In this document: in pieces, positions 26,831 through 35,699 of the stretch
Numbering within the stretch: position 1 is the stretch's first letter
Layout of the letters: each line of letters starts with the position of its first letter
Assembly (NCBI RefSeq): GCF_009689005.1
Contig: NZ_AP021879.1
Location: forward strand, 7,069,501-7,133,500
Direction of reading: 5' to 3'
Length of the DNA: 64,000 nt
DNA from: Desulfosarcina ovata subsp. ovata
Lineage (GTDB): Bacteria > Desulfobacterota > Desulfobacteria > Desulfobacterales > Desulfosarcinaceae
Made by a program: the position numbers and the translations under genes
The notes under the pieces: model-generated
The model's database searches: none
Seen by the model: the letters and a program-made list of their open reading frames with translations, nothing else
Told to the model about the DNA's origin: nothing

Positions 26831-27477
26831 GGGCCCTTGAACCGGTCGAAGATCCCGCCGGGCAGGGCGAACCAGTAGTCGCTTTTCCAGAAGGGCGCCA
26901 AAAATCCCGTCAGGGTCAGGCGGATGTGCATCAACGATTGCTGACAGGCATTTTTGTTGAGGTTTTCCACCCCTTTTTTGATGGCTTTGATTTTATGGGC
27001 GCTGAGGGTGTCGATGCGGATGGTCCAGAAGCATTTTTCCTTGGCCTCCGACGCTACCAGCTGCCGCAGGGAAAGTGAGGTGGCCTGATACCAGGGCGCA
27101 TCGTCGATAGCGAGTACCTTGTTCACCGTGTCGCCTTTAAACCGGCCACGGATGGTGATGGCTGCACCAACCCGCTCGGCGATCAATGCCGTCCGGCCGT
27201 TGTCGGCGGCCACACGCCAGCGACGGGTATCGTAGTCCGGCCCGGTGGCGGTCACATACCGTTCGCCGGGCGAGGTGTAAGTGAGGATCATTGGGTCGCC
27301 TTTGCTCAGGCGCCATTCCACTGTTTTGACGGATTTCCCGGTGATTTCCCGGTAGTGGTGCACTTCTTCCGGGCCGATTGCGGATGCGGTAGCCATCGCC
27401 TGCCATAAACCGGCAACCAGGAAGATGATCCCCAACCCTTTCCCAACCCAACGGCCTCCTGTTTGAATGTTTACCAT
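26764..27477 (-). CDS. Secreted hypothetical protein, C-terminus probably altered
   Basis: 237 residues. The N-terminal signal peptide (LGIIFLVAGLWQAMATASA) is followed by a mostly beta-rich domain (VEWRLSKGDPMILTYTSPGE, a DYDTRRWRVAADNG segment) and KSDYWFALPGGIFDRFKGPSGPPG. The last ~18 residues run antisense to the EptA-like remnant, so the natural end was likely replaced by a rearrangement. No family recognised. Probably periplasmic. Confidence 0.6.
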   Translation of the reverse strand: MVNIQTGGRWVGKGLGIIFLVAGLWQAMATASAIGPEEVHHYREITGKSVKTVEWRLSKGDPMILTYTSPGERYVTATGPDYDTRRWRVAADNGRTALIAERVGAAITIRGRFKGDTVNKVLAIDDAPWYQATSLSLRQLVASEAKEKCFWTIRIDTLSAHKIKAIKKGVENLNKNACQQSLMHIRLTLTGFLAPFWKSDYWFALPGGIFDRFKGPSGPPGSPMTTVTRMVACRDSP

Positions 27478-27623
27478 GGCCGCCAGCTATCACATCCTCT
27501 CTTTTTTTTGAAGTCGATCGATTCGATTTGTCGTCATTCTAACAATTTTCTAACATTTCTTGAGTAGTTGTGCGTGTTGGCGTTTGAGCGAATGGACGCA
27601 TTAAACAGGCAGGGGGTCGACCC

Positions 27624-29840
27624 ATGGAGGCGATGCGCGCGACAAACAGGGATGCGATGAGTGAGCTGGCCGAAGAGTTGACCGAGCCGTGGCCGGTACC
27701 GGATGTCAATAGTGAAGTGGCCGATGACAAGCCCGGCCGGTTTCTTAACCGGGAACTTTCCTGGCTGGAATTCAACCGTCGGGTTTACGAAGAGGCCATG
27801 AACCCGGCCCATCCCCTGCTCGAGCGGTTGCGCTTCCTCTCTATTTCCGCCAGCAATCTGGATGAATTCTACATGGTGCGCGTGGCCGGTCTCAAAGGGC
27901 AGGTGGCATCACGGGTTCGCGGTGTCAACCCGGATCGGCTCACGCCGGCCCAGCAACTGCGGGCCATTGCCGCCAAGGTCAATGAACTGGCCGCCGACCA
28001 GCACCGCTGCCTGGAACGACTGTTGGAGGATATGCGCGACGCCGGGATTCATCTGGTTGGACCGGATGGCCTTTCGGAGACCGACCGGAAATGGCTGGGC
28101 ACTTTGTTTCGACAGAACATTTTCCCGATTCTTTGTCCCATTGCCGTGGACCCGGCCCATCCATTCCCGTTTATTCCCAACCTTGGATTCGGACTGGTGC
28201 TCGAGCTGGCCGGTGATGCGGATAGTGAAAACATGGTTGCCCTGGTGATTCTGCCCTCCCAGCTCGATCGGTTCATCCGGCTGCCCGGAAAGACCATCCG
28301 CTTCATCGCCCTGGAAAACGTGGTGCTGATGTTTCTCGATCTGCTTTTCCCTTCCTTCAGCCTGGTCTCCAGCGGCACTTTCCGGGTGATCCGGGACAGT
28401 GAGATGGAGATCGACGAAGAGGCCGAAGACTTGGTCCGCACCTTTGAAAGTGCCCTGAAACGGCGGCGACGGGGCAGTGTGGTGCGCCTCACCGTGGATG
28501 ACAACATATCCGACGATCTGCTTTACTTCATCCAGGCCCAACTGGATATCTCCACCCACGATGTCTTTTGTTTTCATGGCATGATCGGCCTTTCCGATAT
28601 TGCCGAACTGGTTATCGATGATCGACCGGATCTGCTCTTCCATCCCTATCGGGCACGTTTTCCCGGGCGGATCCGGGATTACGGTGGCGATTGCCTGGCG
28701 GCGATCCAGGCCAAGGATATTCTGGTGCATCATCCTTACGAAAGCTTTGACGTGGTGGTGCAGTTCCTGCGGCAGGCCAGTCAGGACAAGAACGTGGTGG
28801 CCATCCGCCAGACCCTGTACCGCACCAGCGAGGATTCGCCCATCGTTCAGGCCCTGGTGGAGGCTGCCGAGGCGGGAAAGAGCGTCACCGCCATGGTGGA
28901 ACTCAAGGCCCGTTTCGATGAAGAGGCCAATATCGGCATCGCCCGCAAGCTGGAGCGCAGCGGCGCCCAGGTGGTGTTCGGTTTCATCGAGTACAAGACC
29001 CACGCCAAGCTCTCCCTGGTGGTTCGCCGGGAAGGCGGGCGCCTGCGTTCCTATGCCCACCTGGGAACGGGCAACTACCACCCGGTAACGGCCAAGATCT
29101 ACACCGATCTCTCCTTTTTTACCTGCGACCCGGTCATCTGCGACGACGTGCTGCAGGTTTTCAACTACATGACCGGCTACGCCAAGCCCATGAACCTGAA
29201 AAAGGTGGTGATTTCGCCCTTGTCTCTGCGGGCATTTATTCTGGAGCAGATCAACAACGAGATCGAACATGCCAAAGCCGATCGTCCGGGGGGAATCTGG
29301 ATCAAGGTCAACTCATTGGTGGATGCCGAAGTGATTGACGCCCTTTACGCGGCTTCCCGGGTCGGGGTGAAGATCAAGATCGTCGCCCGGGGAATCTGCA
29401 ACCTGCGGCCCGGGGTTCCCGGTTTGAGCGAGAACATCGAAGTTAAATCCATTGTCGGCCGCTTCCTCGAACATTCCCGGATTGCCTGTTTCGGCAACGG
29501 CTTCGAGTTGCCCTCCAGCAAGGCCAAGGTGTTCATCTCTTCCGCGGACTGGATGCCGCGAAATATCGATCGTCGTATCGAAGCCATGGTCCCTATCGAA
29601 AACCCCACGGTCCATCGGCAGGTACTGGACCAGATCATGGTTGCCAACCTGCGGGACAACGAGCAGAGCTGGACCCTGCAGCCGGACGGCAGTTACCGGC
29701 GTTGTTCGCCGGAGCCGGAAGCGTTCAACGCCCACCAGTTTTTCATGACCAATCCCAGCCTGTCGGGGCGGGGCTCTGCTCTCGGGACGAACGGCCAGAT
29801 GAAAAAGAAGAGAAAAAACAAACCTAAGAAAGTGAACTGA
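27624..29840 (+). CDS. ppk1: Polyphosphate kinase 1
   Basis: Transfers the gamma-phosphate of ATP to a polyphosphate chain, reversibly. The 738-residue protein has the PPK N domain (FLNRELSWLEFNRRV), the head domain, and the phospholipase-D-like C domains. The phosphorylated histidine lies in YAHLGTGNYHP and the second conserved histidine in LEHSRIACFGNG. AGGGGGT precedes ATG 27624; an in-frame ATG at 27657 (MSELAEE) is an alternative. sixA follows after 18 nt, and a convergent operon of other polyphosphate genes faces it. Confidence 0.96.
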   Translation: MEAMRATNRDAMSELAEELTEPWPVPDVNSEVADDKPGRFLNRELSWLEFNRRVYEEAMNPAHPLLERLRFLSISASNLDEFYMVRVAGLKGQVASRVRGVNPDRLTPAQQLRAIAAKVNELAADQHRCLERLLEDMRDAGIHLVGPDGLSETDRKWLGTLFRQNIFPILCPIAVDPAHPFPFIPNLGFGLVLELAGDADSENMVALVILPSQLDRFIRLPGKTIRFIALENVVLMFLDLLFPSFSLVSSGTFRVIRDSEMEIDEEAEDLVRTFESALKRRRRGSVVRLTVDDNISDDLLYFIQAQLDISTHDVFCFHGMIGLSDIAELVIDDRPDLLFHPYRARFPGRIRDYGGDCLAAIQAKDILVHHPYESFDVVVQFLRQASQDKNVVAIRQTLYRTSEDSPIVQALVEAAEAGKSVTAMVELKARFDEEANIGIARKLERSGAQVVFGFIEYKTHAKLSLVVRREGGRLRSYAHLGTGNYHPVTAKIYTDLSFFTCDPVICDDVLQVFNYMTGYAKPMNLKKVVISPLSLRAFILEQINNEIEHAKADRPGGIWIKVNSLVDAEVIDALYAASRVGVKIKIVARGICNLRPGVPGLSENIEVKSIVGRFLEHSRIACFGNGFELPSSKAKVFISSADWMPRNIDRRIEAMVPIENPTVHRQVLDQIMVANLRDNEQSWTLQPDGSYRRCSPEPEAFNAHQFFMTNPSLSGRGSALGTNGQMKKKRKNKPKKVN

Positions 29841-29858
29841 TCCCATTTCGGGCATGCC

Positions 29859-30359
29859 ATGAAAACCCTCCATATCATGCGCCACGCCAAATCGAGCTGG
29901 AAGGATGCCGGGCTGAAAGACCATCAGCGGCCATTGAACAAACGCGGCAAACGGGCCGCCGCCGATATGGGGGAGCGGTTCCGGGGCCAGGGGATGGCCC
30001 CGGATCTGTTGCTCAGCAGTGATGCCCGCCGAGCCATGGACACAGCAGAAATCATCTGCCATGCCCTGGATCTGGCGCCATCCATCATCATTGCCGACTC
30101 CCTCCTTTATTTGGCATCGGCGAATCGGATTGAGAAGATGGTCCGTAAGCTGGACGATTGTTGGTGCCGGGTGATCCTTTTCGGCCACAACCCCGGTCTG
30201 ACCGAATTGGTCAACCGCTTCTATCCTACACCGATTGCCAACTTGCCCACAGCGGGCGTTGTGGGATTGACCTTCGACATCCGACGCTGGCGAGACCTTC
30301 GACGAAAGCGGCTGGTCAGGAGCGTTTTCGATTTTCCCAAGAACAAGGCTGATGCCTAA
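29859..30359 (+). CDS. sixA: SixA-like phosphohistidine phosphatase (histidine phosphatase superfamily)
   Basis: 166 residues. The RHG-type motif MRHAKSSW carries the nucleophilic His8 and lies at the N-terminus, as in SixA. The second catalytic His is in FGHNPGL. SSDARRAMDTAE matches the conserved substrate-pocket helix. It lies 18 nt after ppk1 and is probably co-transcribed, a frequent arrangement. It may dephosphorylate a protein phosphohistidine or a small phosphate ester. Substrate not shown by sequence. Confidence 0.9.
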   Translation: MKTLHIMRHAKSSWKDAGLKDHQRPLNKRGKRAAADMGERFRGQGMAPDLLLSSDARRAMDTAEIICHALDLAPSIIIADSLLYLASANRIEKMVRKLDDCWCRVILFGHNPGLTELVNRFYPTPIANLPTAGVVGLTFDIRRWRDLRRKRLVRSVFDFPKNKADA

Positions 30360-30446
30360 AACCATCGTGACCGTGTTGCGAATACGCGGTGGGATAGTTA
30401 GGTTAAGCCTTGTCGAAAGCGTTACATCTACCCAAGGAGGCGGTTG

Positions 30447-30626
30447 ATGGATAAGAAACTCAAAAAGAAATCACTTTGCAAGTGGGATAAGAGCGATGCC
30501 CAAGAGAGCTGGGCGGAGTTTTCCGGTCTGGTGGGCAAATCCAAGTTCGTGTGCGGCAAGTGCTTGCGGTCAGCCAAACTGAAGGGCATGCTGTGCAAAC
30601 CGGAAAAACTTGCCAAACCGGCGTGA
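30447..30626 (+). CDS. Small Lys- and Cys-rich conserved-looking protein
   Basis: 59 residues, highly basic, with Cys11, Cys36, Cys39 and Cys50 (FVCGKCLRSAKLKGMLC), suggesting a small zinc site. A strong AAGGAGG (30434-30440) lies 6 nt before ATG 30447. It follows sixA by 87 nt and could bind nucleic acid or polyphosphate-associated proteins, but no function is known. Confidence 0.7.
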   Translation: MDKKLKKKSLCKWDKSDAQESWAEFSGLVGKSKFVCGKCLRSAKLKGMLCKPEKLAKPA

Positions 30627-30669
30627 TTCTCAAAAACGGTTCCGGTCCCACGCGGATGCGTGGGATCGA

Positions 30670-31104
30670 TTATCCCTCATCCGAACATTTCTCATCCTGC
30701 ATATCCACATTTTCCGGCACCTTCAGAATCAGGGCGCCCAATCCGGCGTGTTTGACCTGTATTGCGGCCTGGCGGTGGTCGACCCACATCCGCCGGCGCA
30801 TGGCCTTCTCGGGGTAGTCATCCAACATCGCGTTTACCGTCATCAGGTACACGGTGACATCACAGATACCGCCCCACTTGGCGAAACGATACATTCCCAC
30901 GGGCGTCGGCTGCAGTGACCCGCGGATACCGGCCTCTTCGAAGGCCTCGTTGTGAACGGTCTGCTCGGCCGTGAATCCCGGGTCGATCAGCCCTTTGGGA
31001 ATGGTCAGGTTTTTGCCGCTGCTGGTGGTGATCAGCAGTACATCGATACGGTCGCCGACCGGCCGCCAGGCAATGGCTCCGGCCTGGATGAAACACGGGT
31101 TCAT
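30670..31104 (-). CDS. Nudix hydrolase, DIPP-like subgroup
   Basis: 144 residues with a Nudix box PKGLIDPGFTAEQTVHNEAF followed by EEAGI. The catalytic EEAG core is intact, but the first Glu of GX5E is Phe and the Arg of REUxEE is Asn, as in a subgroup of Nudix enzymes acting on diphosphoinositol- or dinucleoside-polyphosphate-like substrates. Last gene of the six-gene operon starting at 35301. It overlaps the CYTH gene by 4 bp (ATGA), so translation is coupled. The setting suggests a polyphosphorylated substrate. Confidence 0.88.
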   Translation of the reverse strand: MNPCFIQAGAIAWRPVGDRIDVLLITTSSGKNLTIPKGLIDPGFTAEQTVHNEAFEEAGIRGSLQPTPVGMYRFAKWGGICDVTVYLMTVNAMLDDYPEKAMRRRMWVDHRQAAIQVKHAGLGALILKVPENVDMQDEKCSDEG

Positions 31105-31580
31105 GGGGCGCTGCCCCGGGGTATGCCATTCACGGCAAGGTGCTTGTTTTTGTACCGCTTATCCTCGGTGACATCGGTGCCGAACCACTCCGGCGGTGAA
31201 AAAGCCCGGCTGGCCCCTTCCGAAGGAAATTCAACCTCGACCAGGAGCAGGCCTTGGAGCGCTCCGGCAAAGCGGTCCACTTCGGCGGTATATTCGCCCT
31301 GCGGCAGATGGTAGCGGGTTTTGCTCACCCGGCGCCCTTCGGTATGGGGCCATAACTGTTCGAACTGCGCCTGGGAGATCTCGATCTCGATCTCGGTCCG
31401 GCGCAGACCCTCTCCCATTTTGATGGTCTGGAAAAACCGGGCTCCTTTCTGGCGGATGCGCAATTCGGTGCCATCGGCGGAGATGATCAGGTAGCCCTGG
31501 CGAATGGATACGCCGGACGCGTTGTCAAGGCTTTCGGGCAGGTGTCGGACCAGAAATTTACGCTCGATTTCAATTCCCAT
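31101..31580 (-). CDS. CYTH-domain phosphatase (triphosphate tunnel metalloenzyme)
   Basis: 159 residues beginning with the signature EIERKFLV, followed by alternating charged strands (TELRIRQKG, TEIEIEISQ, EVDRFAG, LLLVEVEFPSE) that form the tunnel. Stand-alone bacterial CYTH proteins usually hydrolyse inorganic tripolyphosphate; class IV adenylate cyclase is the alternative. It sits between Nudix and ParA genes with overlaps on both sides (4 and 11 bp), so it is tightly coupled to them. Confidence 0.92.
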   Translation of the reverse strand: MGIEIERKFLVRHLPESLDNASGVSIRQGYLIISADGTELRIRQKGARFFQTIKMGEGLRRTEIEIEISQAQFEQLWPHTEGRRVSKTRYHLPQGEYTAEVDRFAGALQGLLLVEVEFPSEGASRAFSPPEWFGTDVTEDKRYKNKHLAVNGIPRGSAP

Positions 31581-32340
31581 GGGGACTCGCTTTCAAAATG
31601 GTGGTTTCGATTTCACTCCACAATTTTTTAAATGCCATGGACGCCGCCGCCGCCGGGTGGCGATGGGTCAAGGGCTCCCGGTAGAAGCCCATCTTCTCCA
31701 CATCGGCACTGAAGGGGATGTAGGTGCGCAGCAGGTTGTTTGTGCCGGTCATGATTTCACGAATCGACTGGCGGTGCATCTGTTTGCGGGGTTCCACCAT
31801 GGAGAGGAAGGGGTGCAGTTTATTTAGACTCAGATCGTTCTGGACGAAAAAGTCGTGCAGCTTGCCATAGGTAAGGATAGAAAGGGTCGTTGGGATCAGC
31901 GGCACGAGGATCAGATCGGCGGCATGGAAGATATTCTCGCTGACCAGGGTGATATTGGGCGGGCAGTCGAGAAAGATGCAATCGTAACTGGCTTGGCTAT
32001 CGCCCAGCAGGCGCCTCAGACGGGTGCGTGATTTGGCCGTTCCGCTGAGCAGGATGTCGAGATTCCGGTAGGAGAGGTCCGCGGGGAGCAGGTCGAGTCC
32101 CGGGAAGTCGGTGCCGCGGATCGCCTTGTCGATGCGTTTGCCGCCTTTGATGAATTTCAAGCTGCTGTATTTCGCCTTGGGCTGGATACGGTAGTAAAAG
32201 GAGGCCGAGCCCTGGGGGTCGAGGTCGCAGAGCAGTACTTTTTTGCGACTGTTGGCGGCCAGATGGGCCAGGTTGACACAGGTCGCTGTTTTCCCGACGC
32301 CGCCTTTGATGCTGTAGATGGCGATTGTTTTCAAATGCAA
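31570..32340 (-). CDS. Orphan ParA/MinD-family ATPase
   Basis: 256 residues with a deviant Walker A (KGGVGKTAT), Walker A' (LLCDLDPQGSAS) and Walker B (CIFLDCPPN). No parB or parS-like array is visible nearby. ParA ATPases position plasmids, chromosomes, carboxysomes and other cargo on the nucleoid. Located between CHAD and CYTH genes in the polyphosphate operon, it may act on polyphosphate granules; that is inference. Overlaps the CYTH gene by 11 bp. Confidence 0.9.
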   Translation of the reverse strand: MHLKTIAIYSIKGGVGKTATCVNLAHLAANSRKKVLLCDLDPQGSASFYYRIQPKAKYSSLKFIKGGKRIDKAIRGTDFPGLDLLPADLSYRNLDILLSGTAKSRTRLRRLLGDSQASYDCIFLDCPPNITLVSENIFHAADLILVPLIPTTLSILTYGKLHDFFVQNDLSLNKLHPFLSMVEPRKQMHRQSIREIMTGTNNLLRTYIPFSADVEKMGFYREPLTHRHPAAAASMAFKKLWSEIETTILKASPHGN

Positions 32341-32385
32341 CTCCTGTCGATGAATCCGTCTGAAAGAATGCGCTGTGGTATCCGC

Positions 32386-33915
32386 CTAACCGGTGGAAAG
32401 CGATTTGAAACGGTTGCGGTTTCCCGGTGCGTTGAATGCGGCAAACACCCCCAGGAAGCGGTCACGAACGGATTTTTGATCCATGGCCAGGTGGGTGATC
32501 AAACCGCCGGTGGCCGCCGACAGAATCACCACCTGTGCCGAACGCGGCCTGACAGACGACAGGTGCTGCATCAAAAAATCCTGCTGAACCGAGAGGTCGT
32601 TGAAATCCCCCAGGTTCTCTTGGAGCTGTTTGAGCTGCTTGATGAGTTTTTTCATCTCATCCGGTGGGAAGAGGGACGTGAAGAACTCCAGCAGGTAGCG
32701 CAGTTTTTTACAATCGATGCGCAGTTCATGGAGCCGTTCATCCGGCGTGTCAGCCTTGATCCGGCTGCCTTTTTTTACCACCCGGCGCCATCGTTTGTAG
32801 ATGGCCGCCTTGGCGATCTCACCGATGGGCATGGCGGCTGCCGGGGCATCGGGATCCTCTGGCGTGTCGGTGGCCACGAATTCATCCAGACCGGCCATGG
32901 CGGCGGCAAAGTCGGGTGTGTCCATGGCCTTGAGCATGTGGTTTCTGGCGGTTCGGCGTTTGCGCTTGAGTGTCTGAAAGAGTTGCTTCACGCCCGGTTG
33001 CAGAAACGGGGGCACCTGGTTGGTGTAGGTTTCCTCCTTGAGCAGATAGACATCCAGATCCCGAACCGGCCCGGTGATTGTGCCCATGGCCTTCAGCTGC
33101 CCTTGCAGGCGAGCCGTGGTATCGGCAGAGAGGACGCCCTTGATCTGGCCGAGCAGGCTGCGTGCCCGGCGTACCGATACGCGCAGGTCATGCAAAAACT
33201 CACTGTCAATATCGTCACGCACGCCGGGAAGGTTGGCGTGCATGACCGAAACCAGGTTCTCCATAATTCGGCGAACCGCTTCTGCGGCCGGCATTTCCGG
33301 TTGGAGGGAGACCCGTACCTTGGACGAATAGGTGCCAGGTGAGGCGCCGCTTTGCAGGAGAAGGGCCGGCACCGCCGATTCCTCGGTTTCGGTAAGGGCC
33401 AGCTTTCCGGCAATCGATCGGACGGCCCGCGCCTCCCTGGCATACCCCCGCACCGGTTCCATGAAGCAGCGTCGTTGGGTGATGGCGGCGTCCGTTACCT
33501 CCAGGGATTCGACGTTCAGCCGCACGACCGTTTTCTCATCGTTGTTGCGCACGGCGATATGGCGGTATTCCGCCTGAATGGCCAACACGGGCAGGAGGGC
33601 GCGCATCTCCAGGATACCTTTAAGCCGATCGGTCAATTCAGAGGCCGAGAATTCCCAGTGAAACCGCCTGGGCTTGTCGCCTTCCACATGGATACGGGCG
33701 ATCGCCAGATCGGTATTGATGTCAATGAGGGTATATTGGCGGGCCTGTTTGAGCAGCAACCAGCCATTGTTGTACAACCGCCAGTCAAACGTGTCCCAGA
33801 CGTCGAGAGTGGCCGTTTCGATGGTTTCGTCCAATGAAGCAAATGCCTGACCCAAATCGGTTTTGACGGCCTCAACGGTATCTTCCGTCGGAATTTGGTA
33901 GCAGCGTCTTTTCAT
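32386..33915 (-). CDS. CHAD-domain protein with N-terminal CYTH-like domain
   Basis: 509 residues. The first ~200 look like a diverged CYTH domain (WRLYNNGWLLLKQ, KVRVSLQPEMPA at its edge). Residues ~205-500 are a CHAD helical domain with both hallmark motifs, HDLRVSVRRARS (from His242) and HELRIDCKKLRYLLEF. CHAD domains bind polyphosphate and localise to granules. The classic EXEXK motif of CYTH is not clear, so catalysis is doubtful. Start ATG 33915 has GGGAGAAAA upstream; the longer frame to 34161 runs over the neighbouring ppx gene. Confidence 0.88.
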   Translation of the reverse strand: MKRRCYQIPTEDTVEAVKTDLGQAFASLDETIETATLDVWDTFDWRLYNNGWLLLKQARQYTLIDINTDLAIARIHVEGDKPRRFHWEFSASELTDRLKGILEMRALLPVLAIQAEYRHIAVRNNDEKTVVRLNVESLEVTDAAITQRRCFMEPVRGYAREARAVRSIAGKLALTETEESAVPALLLQSGASPGTYSSKVRVSLQPEMPAAEAVRRIMENLVSVMHANLPGVRDDIDSEFLHDLRVSVRRARSLLGQIKGVLSADTTARLQGQLKAMGTITGPVRDLDVYLLKEETYTNQVPPFLQPGVKQLFQTLKRKRRTARNHMLKAMDTPDFAAAMAGLDEFVATDTPEDPDAPAAAMPIGEIAKAAIYKRWRRVVKKGSRIKADTPDERLHELRIDCKKLRYLLEFFTSLFPPDEMKKLIKQLKQLQENLGDFNDLSVQQDFLMQHLSSVRPRSAQVVILSAATGGLITHLAMDQKSVRDRFLGVFAAFNAPGNRNRFKSLSTG

Positions 33916-34061
33916 GGGTATTTTCTCCCGTGCCGGCGGCAGGCCGGATGACGTAATCAATTTGGGAATGCCGGGGAATCTTGTCCTGAAAAGACGCTGA
34001 TACCACAACGGCGGTAAGGAAACAACGCGAGGCCATGGCGGATCAAGAAATTGGTAGCGTC

Positions 34062-34961
34062 TTACCCTCCCGGCGGCTGGTTGCGCTTGCGATACATCAG
34101 CCGCACCAGACCGTCGGCCAGGCCGACCTGGGGGACCGAAAGAGTATGAATCCCGCCCCACTTCATGACCGATATGTAGATCTTCAGGGCGGGCATGATG
34201 ACATCGGCACGGTCGGGCTTGAGGCCGAGCTTGGTGATGCGGTCTTCATAGGAAAAGAATTTGAGATACCCCCGGACCTTTTTCATCTTTCCCAGGGTGA
34301 TCGAGCGCCCGTCGGTGCATTTGGCCAGCTTGATGAGTTTGTTGATATTGCCGCCACTGCCAACGGCATCGATACTGGTGAAATCGCGGGTATGATCACG
34401 GATCCATCGCTTCATCGCCTTCCACTGGGATGGACTTACCAGATTTTCGAGCAGGCGGATCGTACCGATGCCAAACGAGTGGGAAACGGTCTTTCCGTTG
34501 GCGAAGATCGTAATTTCCGTGCTGCCGCCTCCCACGTCCACAAACAGCCAGGCCCCGCCTTCGGGCAGGTGTCCCCAGGGGTTGTTGGCAAAGATCGTCC
34601 GGGCTTCCTCTTTGCCGCTGATGATGCGAATGTCCACACCGGTTTTGGCCCGGATCCGCTTGCGGATTTTGTTTCCATTGGCGGCCTCGCGCATGGCCGA
34701 GGTGGCGCAGGCCTGAAAGTCAAGTGGCCGGTAGGCTTTAACCAGTTGTTTGAACCCCTGGATGGTCTGGGTCAGGCGCTTGGCGTTGCCCTTGGAAATT
34801 TTTTCGCGGATAAAGGCGTCGCTGCCCAGCCGCACCGGCATGCGGATCAGTGAAATCTTGCGAAAATAAGGGCCGCTGTCGGTCTCGAAGGCCTCGCTCA
34901 ACAGCAGGCGCACGGCATTGGAACCGATATCGATGGCGGCGTATCGTTCGCTGGCAATCAT
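34062..34961 (-). CDS. ppx: Ppx/GppA-family exopolyphosphatase
   Basis: 299 residues with the actin-like fold motifs AAIDIGSNAVRLL and VDVGGGSTEIT. It covers only the two N-terminal ASKHA domains, as in short Ppx proteins; the HD-like C-terminal domain of long Ppx/GppA is absent. It removes terminal phosphates from polyphosphate, or acts on pppGpp. Start ATG 34961 is the first Met before the conserved core. Operon with CHAD, ParA, CYTH and Nudix genes. Confidence 0.92.
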   Translation of the reverse strand: MIASERYAAIDIGSNAVRLLLSEAFETDSGPYFRKISLIRMPVRLGSDAFIREKISKGNAKRLTQTIQGFKQLVKAYRPLDFQACATSAMREAANGNKIRKRIRAKTGVDIRIISGKEEARTIFANNPWGHLPEGGAWLFVDVGGGSTEITIFANGKTVSHSFGIGTIRLLENLVSPSQWKAMKRWIRDHTRDFTSIDAVGSGGNINKLIKLAKCTDGRSITLGKMKKVRGYLKFFSYEDRITKLGLKPDRADVIMPALKIYISVMKWGGIHTLSVPQVGLADGLVRLMYRKRNQPPGG

Positions 34962-34992
34962 GGGCAAGAGCCTTTCAAGGGACGAAACACAA

Positions 34993-35301
34993 TCATAGGG
35001 GTATGCATACCGATGACGGCAGACCTGAATCCTCCCCGCCCCAGTTGGCCATATACAGCTGATAGGCCCTGCTCTTGGGGCGCCGGGGTTTGATTTCAAA
35101 TCGCAGATAATTGATCAACTGCTTCAGTTGGCGTGAATACTGCTCACCACAAAGGCGGTCTTTTTCGGTGTGCCGGTGGGTATGGTAAAAGATTCGTTCG
35201 GCGGCCGTGGCTTCATCGATGGCCAGTGCAATGACTTCAAGAATATCTTTGTTTCTGGCCGCTTCGACAAACTCGTCAATATCACAATTTTCCGAAATCA
35301 T
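34993..35301 (-). CDS. Hypothetical protein heading the polyphosphate operon
   Basis: 102 residues, soluble and largely helical (DIDEFVEAARNKDILEVI, then HTHRHTEKDRLCGEQYSRQL). GGGAAAGATA precedes ATG 35301. A His-rich stretch (FYHTHRHTEK) may bind metal or phosphate. No family recognised. It lies 31 nt upstream of ppx on the same strand and is probably the first gene of that operon. Confidence 0.6.
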   Translation of the reverse strand: MISENCDIDEFVEAARNKDILEVIALAIDEATAAERIFYHTHRHTEKDRLCGEQYSRQLKQLINYLRFEIKPRRPKSRAYQLYMANWGGEDSGLPSSVCIPL

Positions 35302-35699
35302 TATCTTTCCCTTAGCTTGAGAATAGTTTCAGGTCGCCCTTGCGAGAGCATCCCGAAAGGGGCAATCGAGCGGAGTGACCAAACCACCGTGTCCCTCTGG
35401 TAACGCCCGATTGTTAGGATCGTGTTAGGGCCCCTAAAAAAGGAACCGGCCAGTGCCTGTCCGGAAACCGGCCGATCGGGTCGAGATCAGGGCCTTCGAG
35501 GAATTTTACCCCATTTTTACACGCGGTTGTCACAGTGTTTCCGTTCTAAAGACTTAAAGACCTAATTTGCATGGCGTTGCAAAGATTGAAGAGGGCCTTC
35601 AACCCAGAATGCCCGCCAACTCAAGTTTTTCTTAAAAAGACGGATAGACTTTTTAATAAGAATAGCCTCGCCCTTTGGATCGGCGGCGAAGAGGTCGGC
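35302..35699. other. Divergent intergenic region between the polyphosphate operon and the binding-protein gene
   Basis: 398 bp with no supported gene. It should hold promoters for both directions. I see no clear operator or terminator. An in-frame upstream extension of the binding protein (from 35571) lacks an RBS. Confidence 0.4.

Noticed and set aside
27909..29270. Long minus-strand ORF of 453 codons opposite ppk1
   Set aside because: It is antisense to a conserved gene and has no motif or RBS; a codon-bias shadow.
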